Positions 1 through 8,880 of a DNA stretch of 64,000 bases are shown here, piece after piece. The stretch comes from Paraburkholderia bryophila. Its GTDB lineage: Bacteria > Pseudomonadota > Gammaproteobacteria > Burkholderiales > Burkholderiaceae. Numbering within the stretch: the stretch's first letter is position 1; each line of letters begins with the position of its first letter. The notes beneath the pieces were generated by a model, which was given only the letters and a program-made list of their open reading frames with translations, searched no databases and was not told the DNA's origin. A program made the position numbers and the translations under genes. The DNA lies in the NCBI RefSeq assembly GCF_013409255.1, contig NZ_JACCAS010000001.1, forward strand, positions 1,240,001-1,304,000. The letters are read 5' to 3'.

Positions 1-1
1 T

Positions 2-1642
2 GTGTGGTCGCTGCATGTCCGCGATGCGCATTCGCCAATGTGCTTTACCAATGGCAAGGGATCGACCAAAGAAAGCGCGTTGGCGTCGGCGTTGGGCGAG
101 TTTATCGAACGCCTGAACTGCAATCATTTCTATGGTGCTGCATTCTGGGGCGAAGATATCGCCAATGCGGCGTTTGTCCATTACCCGAACGAACGCTGGT
201 TCAAGCCCGGCCGCAAGGATGCGCTACCGGCTGAGATTCTGGATGAGTATTGTCGGGAAATTTATAATCCCGATGGCGAATTGCGTGGCTCGCATCTGTA
301 CGACACCAACTCCGGCAATGTGGAGCGCGGTATCTGTTCGCTGCCGTTTGTACGGCAGTCGGACGGCGAAGTGGTGTACTTTCCGTCCAACCTGATCGAG
401 AACCTGTACGTCAGCAATGGCATGAGTGCCGGTAATACGCTGGCCGAAGCACAGGTGCAATGTCTGTCCGAGATTTTCGAACGGGCGGTCAAGCGAGAAA
501 TTCTGGAAGGTGAAATCGCGCTGCCGGATGTACCGCAGGAAGTGCTGGCGAAATACCCTGGCATTCTGGCCGGGATCAAGGGGTTGGAAGAGCAAGGTTT
601 CCCCGTGCTGGTGAAGGATGCGTCGCTAGGCGGCGTCTACCCGCTGATGTGCGTCACGTTGATGAACCCGCGCACAGGCGGTGTTTTTGCGTCGTTCGGC
701 GCTCATCCGAGCTTCGAAGTGGCGCTGGAACGGAGTCTGACGGAGTTGCTACAGGGACGCAGTTTTGAAGGTCTGAACGATTTACCTCAGCCCACTTTTG
801 TCAGTAACGCCGTGACTGAACCGAATAACTTTGTTGAGCACTTCATCGATTCGAGTGGTGTCGTGTCGTGGCGCTTTTTCAGCGCCAAAGCGAATTACGA
901 GTTTGTCGAGTGGGATTTCTCTGGCCAGGGTGAAAACTCCAATGTCGAGGAAGCGGCGACCTTGTTCGGCATTCTCGAAGAGATGGGCAAAGAAGTATAT
1001 TCGGCGGTGTATGACCAGTTGGGCGCCGTCGCCTGCCGGATTTTAGTTCCGGGTTATTCCGAAGTTTATCCGGTAGACGATTTGATCTGGGATAACACGA
1101 ACAAGTCGCTGTTGTTCCGCGCCGATATCTTGAACCTGCATCGTCTGGACGACGCCGCCCTGGCCGCCATGCTTGAGCGGCTGGAGAATAGTGAACTGGA
1201 TGAGTACTCCGATATCGCCACGTTGATCGGCATCGAATTTGACGAGAATACGGACTGGGGGCAGCTAACCGTTATCGAGTTGAAGCTGCTTATCAATCTC
1301 GCCTTGCAGCAATTCGAGGCGGCGCAAGAACTGGTGGGCGCTTTCCTGCAGTACAACGACAACACGGTCGAGCGCGGATTGTTTTACCAGGCCTTGAATG
1401 TGGTGCTGGAGGTGATGCTTGACGACGAACTTGAGCTGGATGACTACGAGGTTAATTTCCGTCGGATGTTTGGTGATGTTCGGATGGATGCGGTAATGGG
1501 GTCGGTGGACGGCAGCGTGCGGTTCTATGGTTTGACGCCGACTAGTATGAAACTGGAGGGGCTCGACAGGCACCATCGGTTGATCGACAGTTATAAGAAA
1601 TTGCATACGGCGCGGGCTAATGCGGCGGGTGCGGGGAAGTAG
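2..1642 (+). CDS. ycaO: YcaO, ribosomal protein S12 methylthiotransferase accessory factor (5' end outside window)
   Basis: The frame is open to the left edge, so the N-terminus is missing; E. coli YcaO is about 586 residues and 546 are visible here. The visible start contains the conserved stretch FTNGKGS followed by SALGEFIERLNC, and about 120 residues later QCLSEIFERAVK; these two Glu/Arg-rich segments belong to the ATP-binding YcaO fold. The long C-terminal helical part (from about residue 400) is typical of the E. coli-type protein rather than of azoline-forming cyclodehydratases. The family member in E. coli assists RimO in beta-methylthiolation of ribosomal protein S12. No leader peptide or bacteriocin-type neighbour is visible on this side, which supports the housekeeping reading. 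The GTG at position 2 is not the real start. Confidence 0.9.
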   Translation: MWSLHVRDAHSPMCFTNGKGSTKESALASALGEFIERLNCNHFYGAAFWGEDIANAAFVHYPNERWFKPGRKDALPAEILDEYCREIYNPDGELRGSHLYDTNSGNVERGICSLPFVRQSDGEVVYFPSNLIENLYVSNGMSAGNTLAEAQVQCLSEIFERAVKREILEGEIALPDVPQEVLAKYPGILAGIKGLEEQGFPVLVKDASLGGVYPLMCVTLMNPRTGGVFASFGAHPSFEVALERSLTELLQGRSFEGLNDLPQPTFVSNAVTEPNNFVEHFIDSSGVVSWRFFSAKANYEFVEWDFSGQGENSNVEEAATLFGILEEMGKEVYSAVYDQLGAVACRILVPGYSEVYPVDDLIWDNTNKSLLFRADILNLHRLDDAALAAMLERLENSELDEYSDIATLIGIEFDENTDWGQLTVIELKLLINLALQQFEAAQELVGAFLQYNDNTVERGLFYQALNVVLEVMLDDELELDDYEVNFRRMFGDVRMDAVMGSVDGSVRFYGLTPTSMKLEGLDRHHRLIDSYKKLHTARANAAGAGK

Positions 1643-1682
1643 GGTTGCGAGGCAGGACTGAACTTGAGCGGCCGTCTGTGGC

Positions 1683-1707
1683 GGCGTGCATCAATATTGA
1701 TGCCGCC
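1683..1707 (+). terminator. Palindrome downstream of ycaO, possible terminator
   Basis: A perfect 16-base palindrome GCATCAATATTGATGC (1688-1703) is extended by GGCG/CGCC arms with one bulged base. It lies about 40 bases after the ycaO stop. There is no T-run, so it could also be a protein-binding site. Confidence 0.3.
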
Positions 1708-1882
1708 GAGATGGGCGCCGCCCACCTTGTCACGACCAGAGCGGACAGGTTCGCGGTCGCCAACACCACCGGCTGCGTTTGACAGTCAACACGTCTGGCT
1801 CGAAGGCAACCGCTCGAGTTGCAGAAAAATTGCGTTTCCACGAGCATTTCGCGACCGATTCAGGCTCATCAAGAGCATCGAC

Positions 1883-2316
1883 CTATTTCCGGAGAAAGGC
1901 GGCGAGCGACTCGAAACGTTGCCGTGTTTCTTCCTCGAAGATCGCAGTCACCGCGTCCACGCAAAGCCAATGGAACCATCGCGGACGTAAGCCCAGTCTA
2001 AAAGTGTAAATGAGATCCGATGTGCCGTCGTCGCGATCGCGATGGCGGATCGACGCACTCCACTCATTGAAAATGCCTGCAGGTTGGTCGATTGTGGCTG
2101 CGGCGAGTTGTGGTGGATCGTAGGCAATAAAACGCGTACGCAAACAGAATACCCCCTTCCATCCACGTCCGACGTTGATCGAAACGGCCCCAACGTACGG
2201 ATAACGATAGCCACCTTCCACCGTTTGTCCCAGCGCAGGCGCGTGTCGTGATTGTGGAATGCCTCAAATACCTCTGCCGACGTTGCATGCATGTGAAAAA
2301 TCAACCGGCTTACCAT
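1883..2316 (-). pseudogene. SRPBCC (polyketide cyclase-like) gene broken by a frameshift
   Basis: Two frames on the minus strand together give one SRPBCC-type protein. The N-terminal part starts at ATG 2316 (MVSRLIFHMHATSAEVFEAF, then RLRWDK). The C-terminal part, in another frame from about 2221, reads YPYVGAVSINVGRGWKG, then FNEWSASIRHRD and DLIYTFRLGLRPRWFHW, and ends at 1883. From family pattern I expect RLRWD to be followed by a few residues leading into VEGG, so a small deletion plus a frameshift near 2215-2230 is likely. SRPBCC proteins bind hydrophobic ligands in a helix-grip fold; the specific role is unknown. A sequencing error cannot be excluded from this sequence alone. Confidence 0.6.
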
Positions 2317-2344
2317 GAGGCAATCTCGGGTAACGGATCGCTGG

Positions 2345-3304
2345 TCATTGGTGAACAGGAACGCCAGAGATAACGGTCTCATTCCAATGATCGAGAATCG
2401 TGGCGCCCTGAGCACGCGCCATCGTTTCCGCCTTTCTGCGGGTCGCCAGCATGTCCGGCAAAGCACCACGGTAGCGGGCACGCAAGGCGTCGGGCGTGAC
2501 GTCGCCATCCTTACCGAACGCGTCGAGCCACGTTTCGTCGGTCCTGATCGTTGCGTTCAGCTGATCGCCAACCACCAGTGGCGCGTCTGCCGCACGGAAG
2601 TCTTTCGTATATTGAAGATCGATAAACATAGTGTCGACGTGCCAACTCCAGACGACCGTGCCTCCTGCCCTAAGACGTTTCCATTGCTCCAGCGTCAACG
2701 GGTAGGTCGGGTCCGCATAGTCGATGCCTGGCGGCGGTGAATATTTCTGCCCGCTCACGGGGGCGTCGAAAACATACGTGTCCAGTCCGCCGAGCCGTGG
2801 CGAATCCGCTGCGATGAAGCGCTTCCAGCCGGCCCGGTTGATACGCGCGATGACATCCATGACGTAGCGATAGATCGCGTCGTCGTAAGCACTCAGCGCC
2901 ACCTGATCCTTGATGTCGTGCGGTGGTGCAGGAACCTTGAAGGTCACCTCGATATTGCGCACGCGCGCGCCTTCCTCGGAGTCCGACATGAATTCGATGT
3001 CGGTTGCCTGGGGAAAGAGCACGCCATACCGGCTATCCTTGAGTTCAAAGACTGGCTCGACGCCGGTCGCGATACGGCTCGCGTCGTACATCAACGCCGT
3101 GGACACCGTTGATTTCCTGATCGGCACCGCGGCCTTGCGCATGATCTCATCGCTGTTTTCGCCCAATCCGAAGGAGAGGTTTGCCTGCATCACATGTTTT
3201 CCTTGCTGAACGTTCGTTGCTTCGCCTTTTGCAGACCACGCGTGGGTCGAACCCAACGCAATTGCGGCGCATGCGGCTATCGTCGCGATCCATCGCTCAA
3301 GCAT
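2345..3304 (-). CDS. Secreted/periplasmic protein of unknown function in a T6SS vgrG locus (possible immunity protein)
   Basis: The chosen start is ATG 3304, which overlaps the stop of the preceding gene (3297-3299) by 8 bases and has a purine-rich GGCGGGTGGCAGG upstream. It gives 319 residues. Residues 1 to about 23 (MLERWIATIAACAAIALG, ending near AWSA) are a signal peptide, so the protein should be periplasmic. The mature part has no motif I can name; it contains repeated acidic and aromatic stretches such as TYVFDAPVSG and GTVVWSWHVDTMF. Position directly after a vgrG and another T6SS-type gene is the classical place for an effector or its periplasmic immunity protein. The reading as an immunity protein is inference from context only. 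The frame is intact although both upstream genes are truncated. Confidence 0.7.
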   Translation of the reverse strand: MLERWIATIAACAAIALGSTHAWSAKGEATNVQQGKHVMQANLSFGLGENSDEIMRKAAVPIRKSTVSTALMYDASRIATGVEPVFELKDSRYGVLFPQATDIEFMSDSEEGARVRNIEVTFKVPAPPHDIKDQVALSAYDDAIYRYVMDVIARINRAGWKRFIAADSPRLGGLDTYVFDAPVSGQKYSPPPGIDYADPTYPLTLEQWKRLRAGGTVVWSWHVDTMFIDLQYTKDFRAADAPLVVGDQLNATIRTDETWLDAFGKDGDVTPDALRARYRGALPDMLATRRKAETMARAQGATILDHWNETVISGVPVHQ

Positions 3305-4198
3305 CCTGCCACCCGCCGATTGTTCCAATCTGCTCGATCATGTACGGCCGATATCGCGGCGACGTCATCAGGTAATGGTATTTGTTCAGGATCTTCGTGA
3401 CGTAGCCCATCCGGTCGGGCGTGTCATAAAGTTTGCCAGTGTCCATTGTCACCTTGATGTCATCCGTTTGCAGACCGTGCGGCTTCAATTCCGATTCCTC
3501 GATGCCCGGCGTGACATCCGCCGATGCGTTGAAAAACACCGTGGGGTCCTTCGCGCCCGACAACGAACGCAACACGGGCAACCGACCGAAATCGTTCATA
3601 TCGATGGCATCGCGGAATTCCTTGTGGTCATACACCATCTTCTGCAAATGAAGCGTCTGCTCGTGTAGCAGAAATTGCCACGCTGCGGAGCGGGCAAGTG
3701 GCGGCCGGCCTCTGGCGCTCGATGCTTCATACTGCTCCAGCAGGCCAAAGCCATTGTTCAGATACGGGGTAAGCTTGCATTGGTTCATTTCTGCGAGCGC
3801 CGACCCGTCCTTGATGTCAGCCGCGCCGAAAACGACGATCTTCTTGCGCAGCGCTTCGATCAATCCGTTGTTCGGGCCGCTCGCCCAAGGCAGACTCTGA
3901 ATAATTTTCTTGACCACCGGATCGTATGTGCCGACGTCGCGCTTGTCCTTGCAGTGTTCGAACAGTTCCTTGCCGTGGTCCCGATAGAAGAGGTGCCACG
4001 TGGTCACTTCGAGAAAGACCCAGAGATTGCCCTTCGCAAGATAGTAGAACGTCACGCGCGCCGAATCGCGCGCCATACCGAGCGCCGCCTGAGGTTTCTG
4101 CACCGACATGAACTGCATCGCAAGATCCATCCCGGCCACGACCTCTTTCGCGGCAAACGCGGCGAGGCCGGGCCAGTAGAAACGTCCTGCCTTGTCCG
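3297..4198 (-). pseudogene. 5'-truncated vgrG-associated gene of unknown function
   Basis: The frame encoding RFYWPGLAAFAAKEVVAGMD, then NLWVFLEVTTWHLFYRDHG and MTSPRYRPYMIEQIG, can be read from the deletion junction at about 4198 down to the stop at 3297 (about 300 residues). The first ATG in it (4139) lies after conserved-looking sequence and has no convincing ribosome binding site, so I take the original 5' end to be lost. Short conserved-looking blocks and the position after vgrG resemble the large cytosolic-type proteins found beside vgrG genes in Burkholderia; I considered the DUF2515 family but cannot confirm it. The current product, if any, would depend on internal initiation. Confidence 0.55.
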
Positions 4199-5530
4199 TT
4201 TAATACGATTCAGAGTGTCCGTGTAGACCTCTTCGTTTGCAGGACCAACGACTATCGCCGACTGCAGAAACATATCCGGTTTGCGATGTTCGAACGGGCT
4301 GCGATACGCAATAGTTTTGCGTTGCGTCTCAATCTCAACCAGGAAGAAGCCTTCGCTGCCATCGGCGTGCCGAACCTTCAGGCCGGCTTCCGAGGCGTAG
4401 TTCGTCCTGATCGTCGCCAACTGGCTGTTCAGGCTATGAGGGAAATCTGCAGCCTGACTGGACACCGGCAGATTGTTTTCAACGAACCAGGCGGCCTCGA
4501 TAATGGCGAACTGCCGTTTTTGGACGTTATCCGCAGCATGCTCAGGATGATTGTCCAGCTCGAACCACCGACCCGCGTCCGCCCCCCGCGCGCCACCTGC
4601 GCCGAAGAAACGCTTGGCCCGCGATTCCCACTCCTCCATACGAATTTTCGACAGGTGCTCGCCTCGGTTCTGACCGGCATAGGTGTAAGCGCCCGTGTAT
4701 TCATATACCTCGGCTTGCTGGGGAAGGTCGCCTTGCGTGGGAAGCGTCGGGATGTTTGTCCCCTTCGGATTTCCTCGCGGAGCGGGTGCCTTGTAATCGA
4801 AGGTGCGAGTTGTGAGAGTCGTGCTTTGCAATGTTCGCGTACCCGCCCACTGCAGCAACGCATCGGTTTCGCTGTTCGTGCCGGCGCGGTAGAACTCTAC
4901 TGTCTGAGGTGAAAGCGGCTGAAACGCGTCGAGACTGTCCGTGACGACGAGCGTATGTGACTTCCCGTCGCTCGCCTGCTCGAAATAGCCGAACAGGCCC
5001 TCGCTCTCCATCAGCCTGTGCACGCAATTCCAGTCGTCATCGTATTGCACGCAGAACGACAGCGAGGGCAACGGCTTGCTCAGGGCGAATCGAAACGCAC
5101 CCTGAGCCTGTAGGTGCATGTTGAACACGTCCGTCAGAATCTGATCGACCGGTTTGTCCTGCCAGATCCGTGCGTCCTTACGAAACCGCAAGAAGTGCAT
5201 CCAGGACGCAAATGCGATCTGATAGCTTGTGAGTCCACCATCCGATCCCAGGCGGCGGGCGGTATGCACATATCCATGGTGAGGCAGATAGGAACTGTCG
5301 GCTTGCTGGATCCACAGTGTCACTGGCTGGGTGATCAGCGTCTTGAGTTCGATAGTGCCGGATGTAGAAACAACGTCGACGGCGAATTCGTAGTGACGGC
5401 CGATTCGTGAATGGCCGACAACCCGTTGGGGTAACAAGGTAGTGCCGCCAAGGGATGTATCCAGCTTAAGCAGGCGATCACTCTGGACGAGTCCGCCGGT
5501 CATTGCCCCGATTATGTCCTGCGCGCCCAT
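4052..5530 (-). pseudogene. vgrG: VgrG, T6SS spike protein, truncated by a deletion
   Basis: Residues 1-444 are a normal VgrG N-terminal half: the gp27-like region with CVQYDDDWNCVHRLMESEGLFGYFEQ and later FRPP-equivalent RSPFEHRKPDMFLQSAIVVG, ending GPANEEVYTDTLNRIK. In intact VgrGs this last motif is followed by VQFHWDR and the gp5 needle. Here, right after RIK (about 4199), the frame runs into 48 unrelated residues because it has been joined out of frame to the next gene. The needle and any C-terminal effector domain are missing, so the product cannot form a complete trimeric spike. The start ATG 5530 follows an AT-rich leader (5531-5741), unlike the surrounding DNA. Confidence 0.85.
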
Positions 5531-5741
5531 ACCACCTCTTCTCGATAATTGATCGACCTATCGACTATTTCGCAATTCTACAAATATTCAGATTAATCAG
5601 CCAGATAATCGATATCGGCAACGGTAAAGCGGTATTTTTCCGCAATCGGATTATGCATTTTGAATATCGACACAACCTCTCGGTGATTTTTCAAATAAAT
5701 GTCGAAAATCTCAAATTAAGCACGATGCCAGGCCTGAACGC
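5531..5741. other. AT-rich intergenic leader of the vgrG remnant
   Basis: This stretch is clearly richer in A and T than its surroundings (for example around 5560-5720) and contains no gene I can support. It probably carries the vgrG promoter. Low GC at T6SS islands is common and suggests horizontal acquisition. Confidence 0.4.
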
Positions 5742-6866
5742 CTACCGATTCCCCGGCACCGCCGCCATCCCATCCACCAGCGCCCGATGAAACGCCTGCG
5801 GATCCTGCATCTGCGGCGCGTGCCCCAACTCCGCGAACTCGACCAGCGTCGCATGGGGAATCGCCTTCGCCGCCGCCCTCCCCAGCTCCGGATAATGACC
5901 AAGCTTCTCACGCACGTCAGGCGGCGCAGCATCCTTACCGATCGCGGTCGTGTCCTTCTGCCCAATCAGCAACAGCGTCGGCATACTCAACTGCCCCAAC
6001 TCATACACCACCGGCTGCGTATAAATCATGTCGTACAGCAAGGCCGAATTCCACGCGACGATCTGCTTGCCCGGCCCTCGGTACATACCCGCCAGCATCT
6101 GCACCCACGGCTCGTAATCGGCGCGCCAATGGCCCGCGTAATAGGTGGACTGCTCGTAGCGACGAATACCGTCGGCGGTCGTTTTCAGCTCGCGCTCATA
6201 CCACTCATCCACCGACAGCGACGGCACGCCCTTCGCCTTCCAGTCCTCCAGACCGATCGGGTTCACCAGCACCAGTTGCTGCGTCTCGCGCGGATACATC
6301 AGCGCATAGCGGATCGCCAGCATGCCGCCGGTCGAATGACCGATCACGGTCGCGTCGCTGACACCAAGCGATGTCAGCAGCGCATGCGTATTGCGCGCGA
6401 GTTGCTGAAAGCTGTACTGGTAACGCTCGGGTTTGCTCGATTTGCAGAAGCCGATCTGGTCCGGCGCGATCACGCGATAGCCGGCGTCGCTCAAACGCCG
6501 GATCGTCGCGTCCCACGTCGCCGCGCAGAAGTTCTTGCCGTGCAGCAACACCGCCGTGCGGCCGTTCGGATTAGCCGGCTTGATATCCATGTACGCCATA
6601 TGCAACGCCACGCCTTGCGACGTGAAGTCGAATTGCTCGACCGGCGCGGGATAGTTGAAGCCCTGGAGTTCGGGACCGTAGGCGGGACCGGCGTTGTCAG
6701 CGGCGATGGAGGCGGGCGCCGCCGCGGCAGCGCCTGGGGCATCAGCGGCGCTGGCGGTCGCGGCAGGCGAAGCGCTCGAACCCGTCGAAGCAGCCAACAC
6801 GGCAGGCGCAACCGTCAACGCACAAACGCCCAACATCGCGAGCAGGGAACGGCGGCGAAAACTCAT
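5742..6866 (-). CDS. Exported alpha/beta hydrolase
   Basis: From ATG 6866 the protein has 374 residues. The N-terminus MSFRRRSLLAMLGV is an RRxL-like signal sequence followed by an Ala/Ser-rich linker to about residue 60, so it is exported, possibly through the Tat route. The fold is an alpha/beta hydrolase: oxyanion HG in LLHGKNFCAATWD (about 107), nucleophile elbow GHSTGG with Ser178, Asp near 305 in LIGQKDTT and His near 349 in ELGHAPQ, a full triad. The family includes lipases, esterases and dehalogenases; the substrate is not predictable. A further upstream ATG at 6902 would add 12 residues (MLPVTFSLKNIP) before the basic region; I prefer 6866 because the twin-arginine then lies at the N-terminus. 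It is monocistronic. Confidence 0.85.
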   Translation of the reverse strand: MSFRRRSLLAMLGVCALTVAPAVLAASTGSSASPAATASAADAPGAAAAAPASIAADNAGPAYGPELQGFNYPAPVEQFDFTSQGVALHMAYMDIKPANPNGRTAVLLHGKNFCAATWDATIRRLSDAGYRVIAPDQIGFCKSSKPERYQYSFQQLARNTHALLTSLGVSDATVIGHSTGGMLAIRYALMYPRETQQLVLVNPIGLEDWKAKGVPSLSVDEWYERELKTTADGIRRYEQSTYYAGHWRADYEPWVQMLAGMYRGPGKQIVAWNSALLYDMIYTQPVVYELGQLSMPTLLLIGQKDTTAIGKDAAPPDVREKLGHYPELGRAAAKAIPHATLVEFAELGHAPQMQDPQAFHRALVDGMAAVPGNR

Positions 6867-7456
6867 CGGGATATTTTTCAAACTGAAAGTAACGGGAAGC
6901 ATCGCGGTCGAAGCGTCAGGCAAGCCACCCACCGAACCGCGGCCGGAAGCGCACGATTCTACGACGCACCACCCGAACTCTGCAGCCGCGCGCGCAGGCT
7001 GCTGGCGGCAGCAAACAAGGCAACGGCAAGGCAACAGCGAGGCAACAAGAGGAGCCTCAAACGAGGCCCCCACCAGGGCGGCAAGCAACGCAACCAGTGC
7101 CGCACACCACCATGGCACGCATATTGCGCCACCCCACCTCACGCCCTGTGTGTCGTGCCGCACGGAGCCGCCTCGTGCAAGGGTTGATCGTGCGCAACAG
7201 GGGTAGGTGGCGACCCTCCGCACAATTCACACTACGTGCTCGCGGCCAATCGGTGCTAGAACTAGCAGACGGGTCCGCGAAGACGGCGCCGCCAGGCAGC
7301 ACGAATCATCAGCGGAGAGAACCAGCGACCAATCATCCGGGACATACTAACCAGCAACCATCTTGCAAACGACCGGAGCGAGCGTGACGACCCGAGTAAG
7401 CGCCAGAGCGCCAACCCGGGCCACCGCGCCAGACCCGGTCGATAAAGGAGACAGAC

Positions 7457-8722
7457 ATGGACACTCCGGCACGGCTGAACGATCTGCAACGCACCACCCT
7501 CGCCATCGTCCTCGCGGGCGGAAGGGGCACGCGGCTCGGGCCGCTTACCAATAAACGCGTCAAGCCGGCGGTGCACTTCGGCGGTAAGTACCGCATCATC
7601 GACTTCGCGCTGTCCAACTGTCTGAACTCCGGCATCCGCCGCATCGCGGTGGTCACGCAATACAAGGCGCACTCGCTGCTGCGCCATCTGCAGCGCGGCT
7701 GGAGCTTCCTGCGCGGCGAATTCGGCGAATTCATCGACCTGTGGCCAGCGCAACAGCGCGTGGAAGGCGCTCACTGGTATCGCGGCACGGCGGATGCCGT
7801 GTTCCAGAACCTCGACATCATCCGCTCGATCCGGCCGAAGTACGTGGTGGTGCTGGCCGGCGACCACATCTACAAGATGGACTACACGCGCATGATCGCC
7901 GATCACGCGGAAAGCGGCGCGGATTGCACGGTCGGCTGTATCGAGGTGCCGCGCATGGACGCGGTGGCCTTCGGCGTGATGGCCGTCGACGAAAACCGCC
8001 GCGTGACCGGCTTCGTCGAAAAACCCGCCGACCCGCCTGCCATGCCCGGCCGGCCGGACATCGCGCTCGCCAGCATGGGCATCTACGTGTTCAACGCGGA
8101 TTATCTGTACTCGCTGCTCGAAGAGAACATCTCCAGCATCGAAACGGATCACGACTTCGGCAAGGACATCCTGCCGCGCGTCGTCACGCAAGGCACGGCG
8201 ATCGCGCATCCGTTCAGCATGTCGTGCGTGTCGTCGGACCCGAACGTCGAGCCGTACTGGCGCGACGTCGGCACGATCGACGCCTACTGGGCCGCCAACC
8301 TCGACCTCGCCTCCACGATCCCGACACTCGACCTGTACGACCGTAGCTGGCCGATCTGGACGTATCAGGAACAGTTGCCGCCCGCCAAGTTCGTGCGCGA
8401 CTTGAAGGGGCTGCAAGGCACGGGCAACAACCTGCTGGTGTGCGGCGGCTGCGTGATTTCGGGGTCGCAGATTTCGCGCTCGGTGCTGTCGTCGAATGTC
8501 AAAGTGAGTTCATTCTGTAACATCAGTGAGGCAGTCTTGTTGCCACAGGTGACCGTCGGCGCGAGCTGCCGGCTGCAGAAGGTGGTGATCGACCGCGGTT
8601 GCGCGATTCCGGACGGCACGGTGATCGGCGAAGATCCCGCGAGCGACGCCGAACGCTTCTACCGTACCGACGACGGCGTCGTGCTGGTCACGCCCGAAGC
8701 GCTGCGGCAGACGGTGAAGTAA
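7457..8722 (+). CDS. glgC: Glucose-1-phosphate adenylyltransferase (ADP-glucose pyrophosphorylase)
   Basis: The 421-residue product makes ADP-glucose from glucose-1-phosphate and ATP, the committed step of bacterial glycogen synthesis. The N-terminal nucleotidyltransferase motif [20 protein letters not shown] is present from about residue 16, followed by [19 protein letters not shown], the [10 protein letters not shown] motif and the sugar-binding FVEKP. The C-terminal part has the left-handed beta-helix type repeats ([18 protein letters not shown]). The start is preceded by AAAGGAGACAGAC, a strong ribosome binding site. Length and motif order fit GlgC fully. glgA follows after 158 bases on the same strand, so they are probably one operon. 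Confidence 0.97.
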   Translation: MDTPARLNDLQRTTLAIVLAGGRGTRLGPLTNKRVKPAVHFGGKYRIIDFALSNCLNSGIRRIAVVTQYKAHSLLRHLQRGWSFLRGEFGEFIDLWPAQQRVEGAHWYRGTADAVFQNLDIIRSIRPKYVVVLAGDHIYKMDYTRMIADHAESGADCTVGCIEVPRMDAVAFGVMAVDENRRVTGFVEKPADPPAMPGRPDIALASMGIYVFNADYLYSLLEENISSIETDHDFGKDILPRVVTQGTAIAHPFSMSCVSSDPNVEPYWRDVGTIDAYWAANLDLASTIPTLDLYDRSWPIWTYQEQLPPAKFVRDLKGLQGTGNNLLVCGGCVISGSQISRSVLSSNVKVSSFCNISEAVLLPQVTVGASCRLQKVVIDRGCAIPDGTVIGEDPASDAERFYRTDDGVVLVTPEALRQTVK

Positions 8723-8762
8723 GTGAAGTAAGGCCGCCGGGGTCGCCGATGGCGGCCCCGAA

Positions 8763-8828
8763 GGTGTCCCTGAGGTGTCCCTGAGGTGTCCCTGAGTTGC
8801 CCCTAAGTTGCCCCTAAGTTGCCCCTGA
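8763..8828 (+). repeat. Six tandem 11-bp units between glgC and glgA
   Basis: Three copies of GGTGTCCCTGA are followed without a gap by three copies of GTTGCCCCTAA/GTTGCCCCTGA, six units of exactly 11 bases. The two halves are related, as if a 4-base variant arose and was then amplified. Eleven bases is about one helical turn. It lies in the glgC-glgA spacer, 52 bases before the glgA start. Confidence 0.85.
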
Positions 8829-8880
8829 GCCGACAGAACCGACTGACCGCATTCCCTCATCGCAAACGAGACAAAGGCCT

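Noticed and set aside
1617..1847. 76-codon minus-strand frame after ycaO
   Set aside because: No ribosome binding site, no motif, and it contains the palindrome at 1683-1707; not supported.
4052..4198. Last 48 residues of the vgrG frame as a novel C-terminal effector domain
   Set aside because: The segment is out-of-frame translation of the next gene, shown by the intact alternative frame over the same bases.
5787..7187. 466-codon plus-strand frame opposite the alpha/beta hydrolase
   Set aside because: Arg-rich shadow of the real gene; no ribosome binding site or known motif.
8763..8828. Six short repeats as a possible CRISPR array
   Set aside because: Units are 11 bases, directly adjacent, without spacers and without cas genes nearby.
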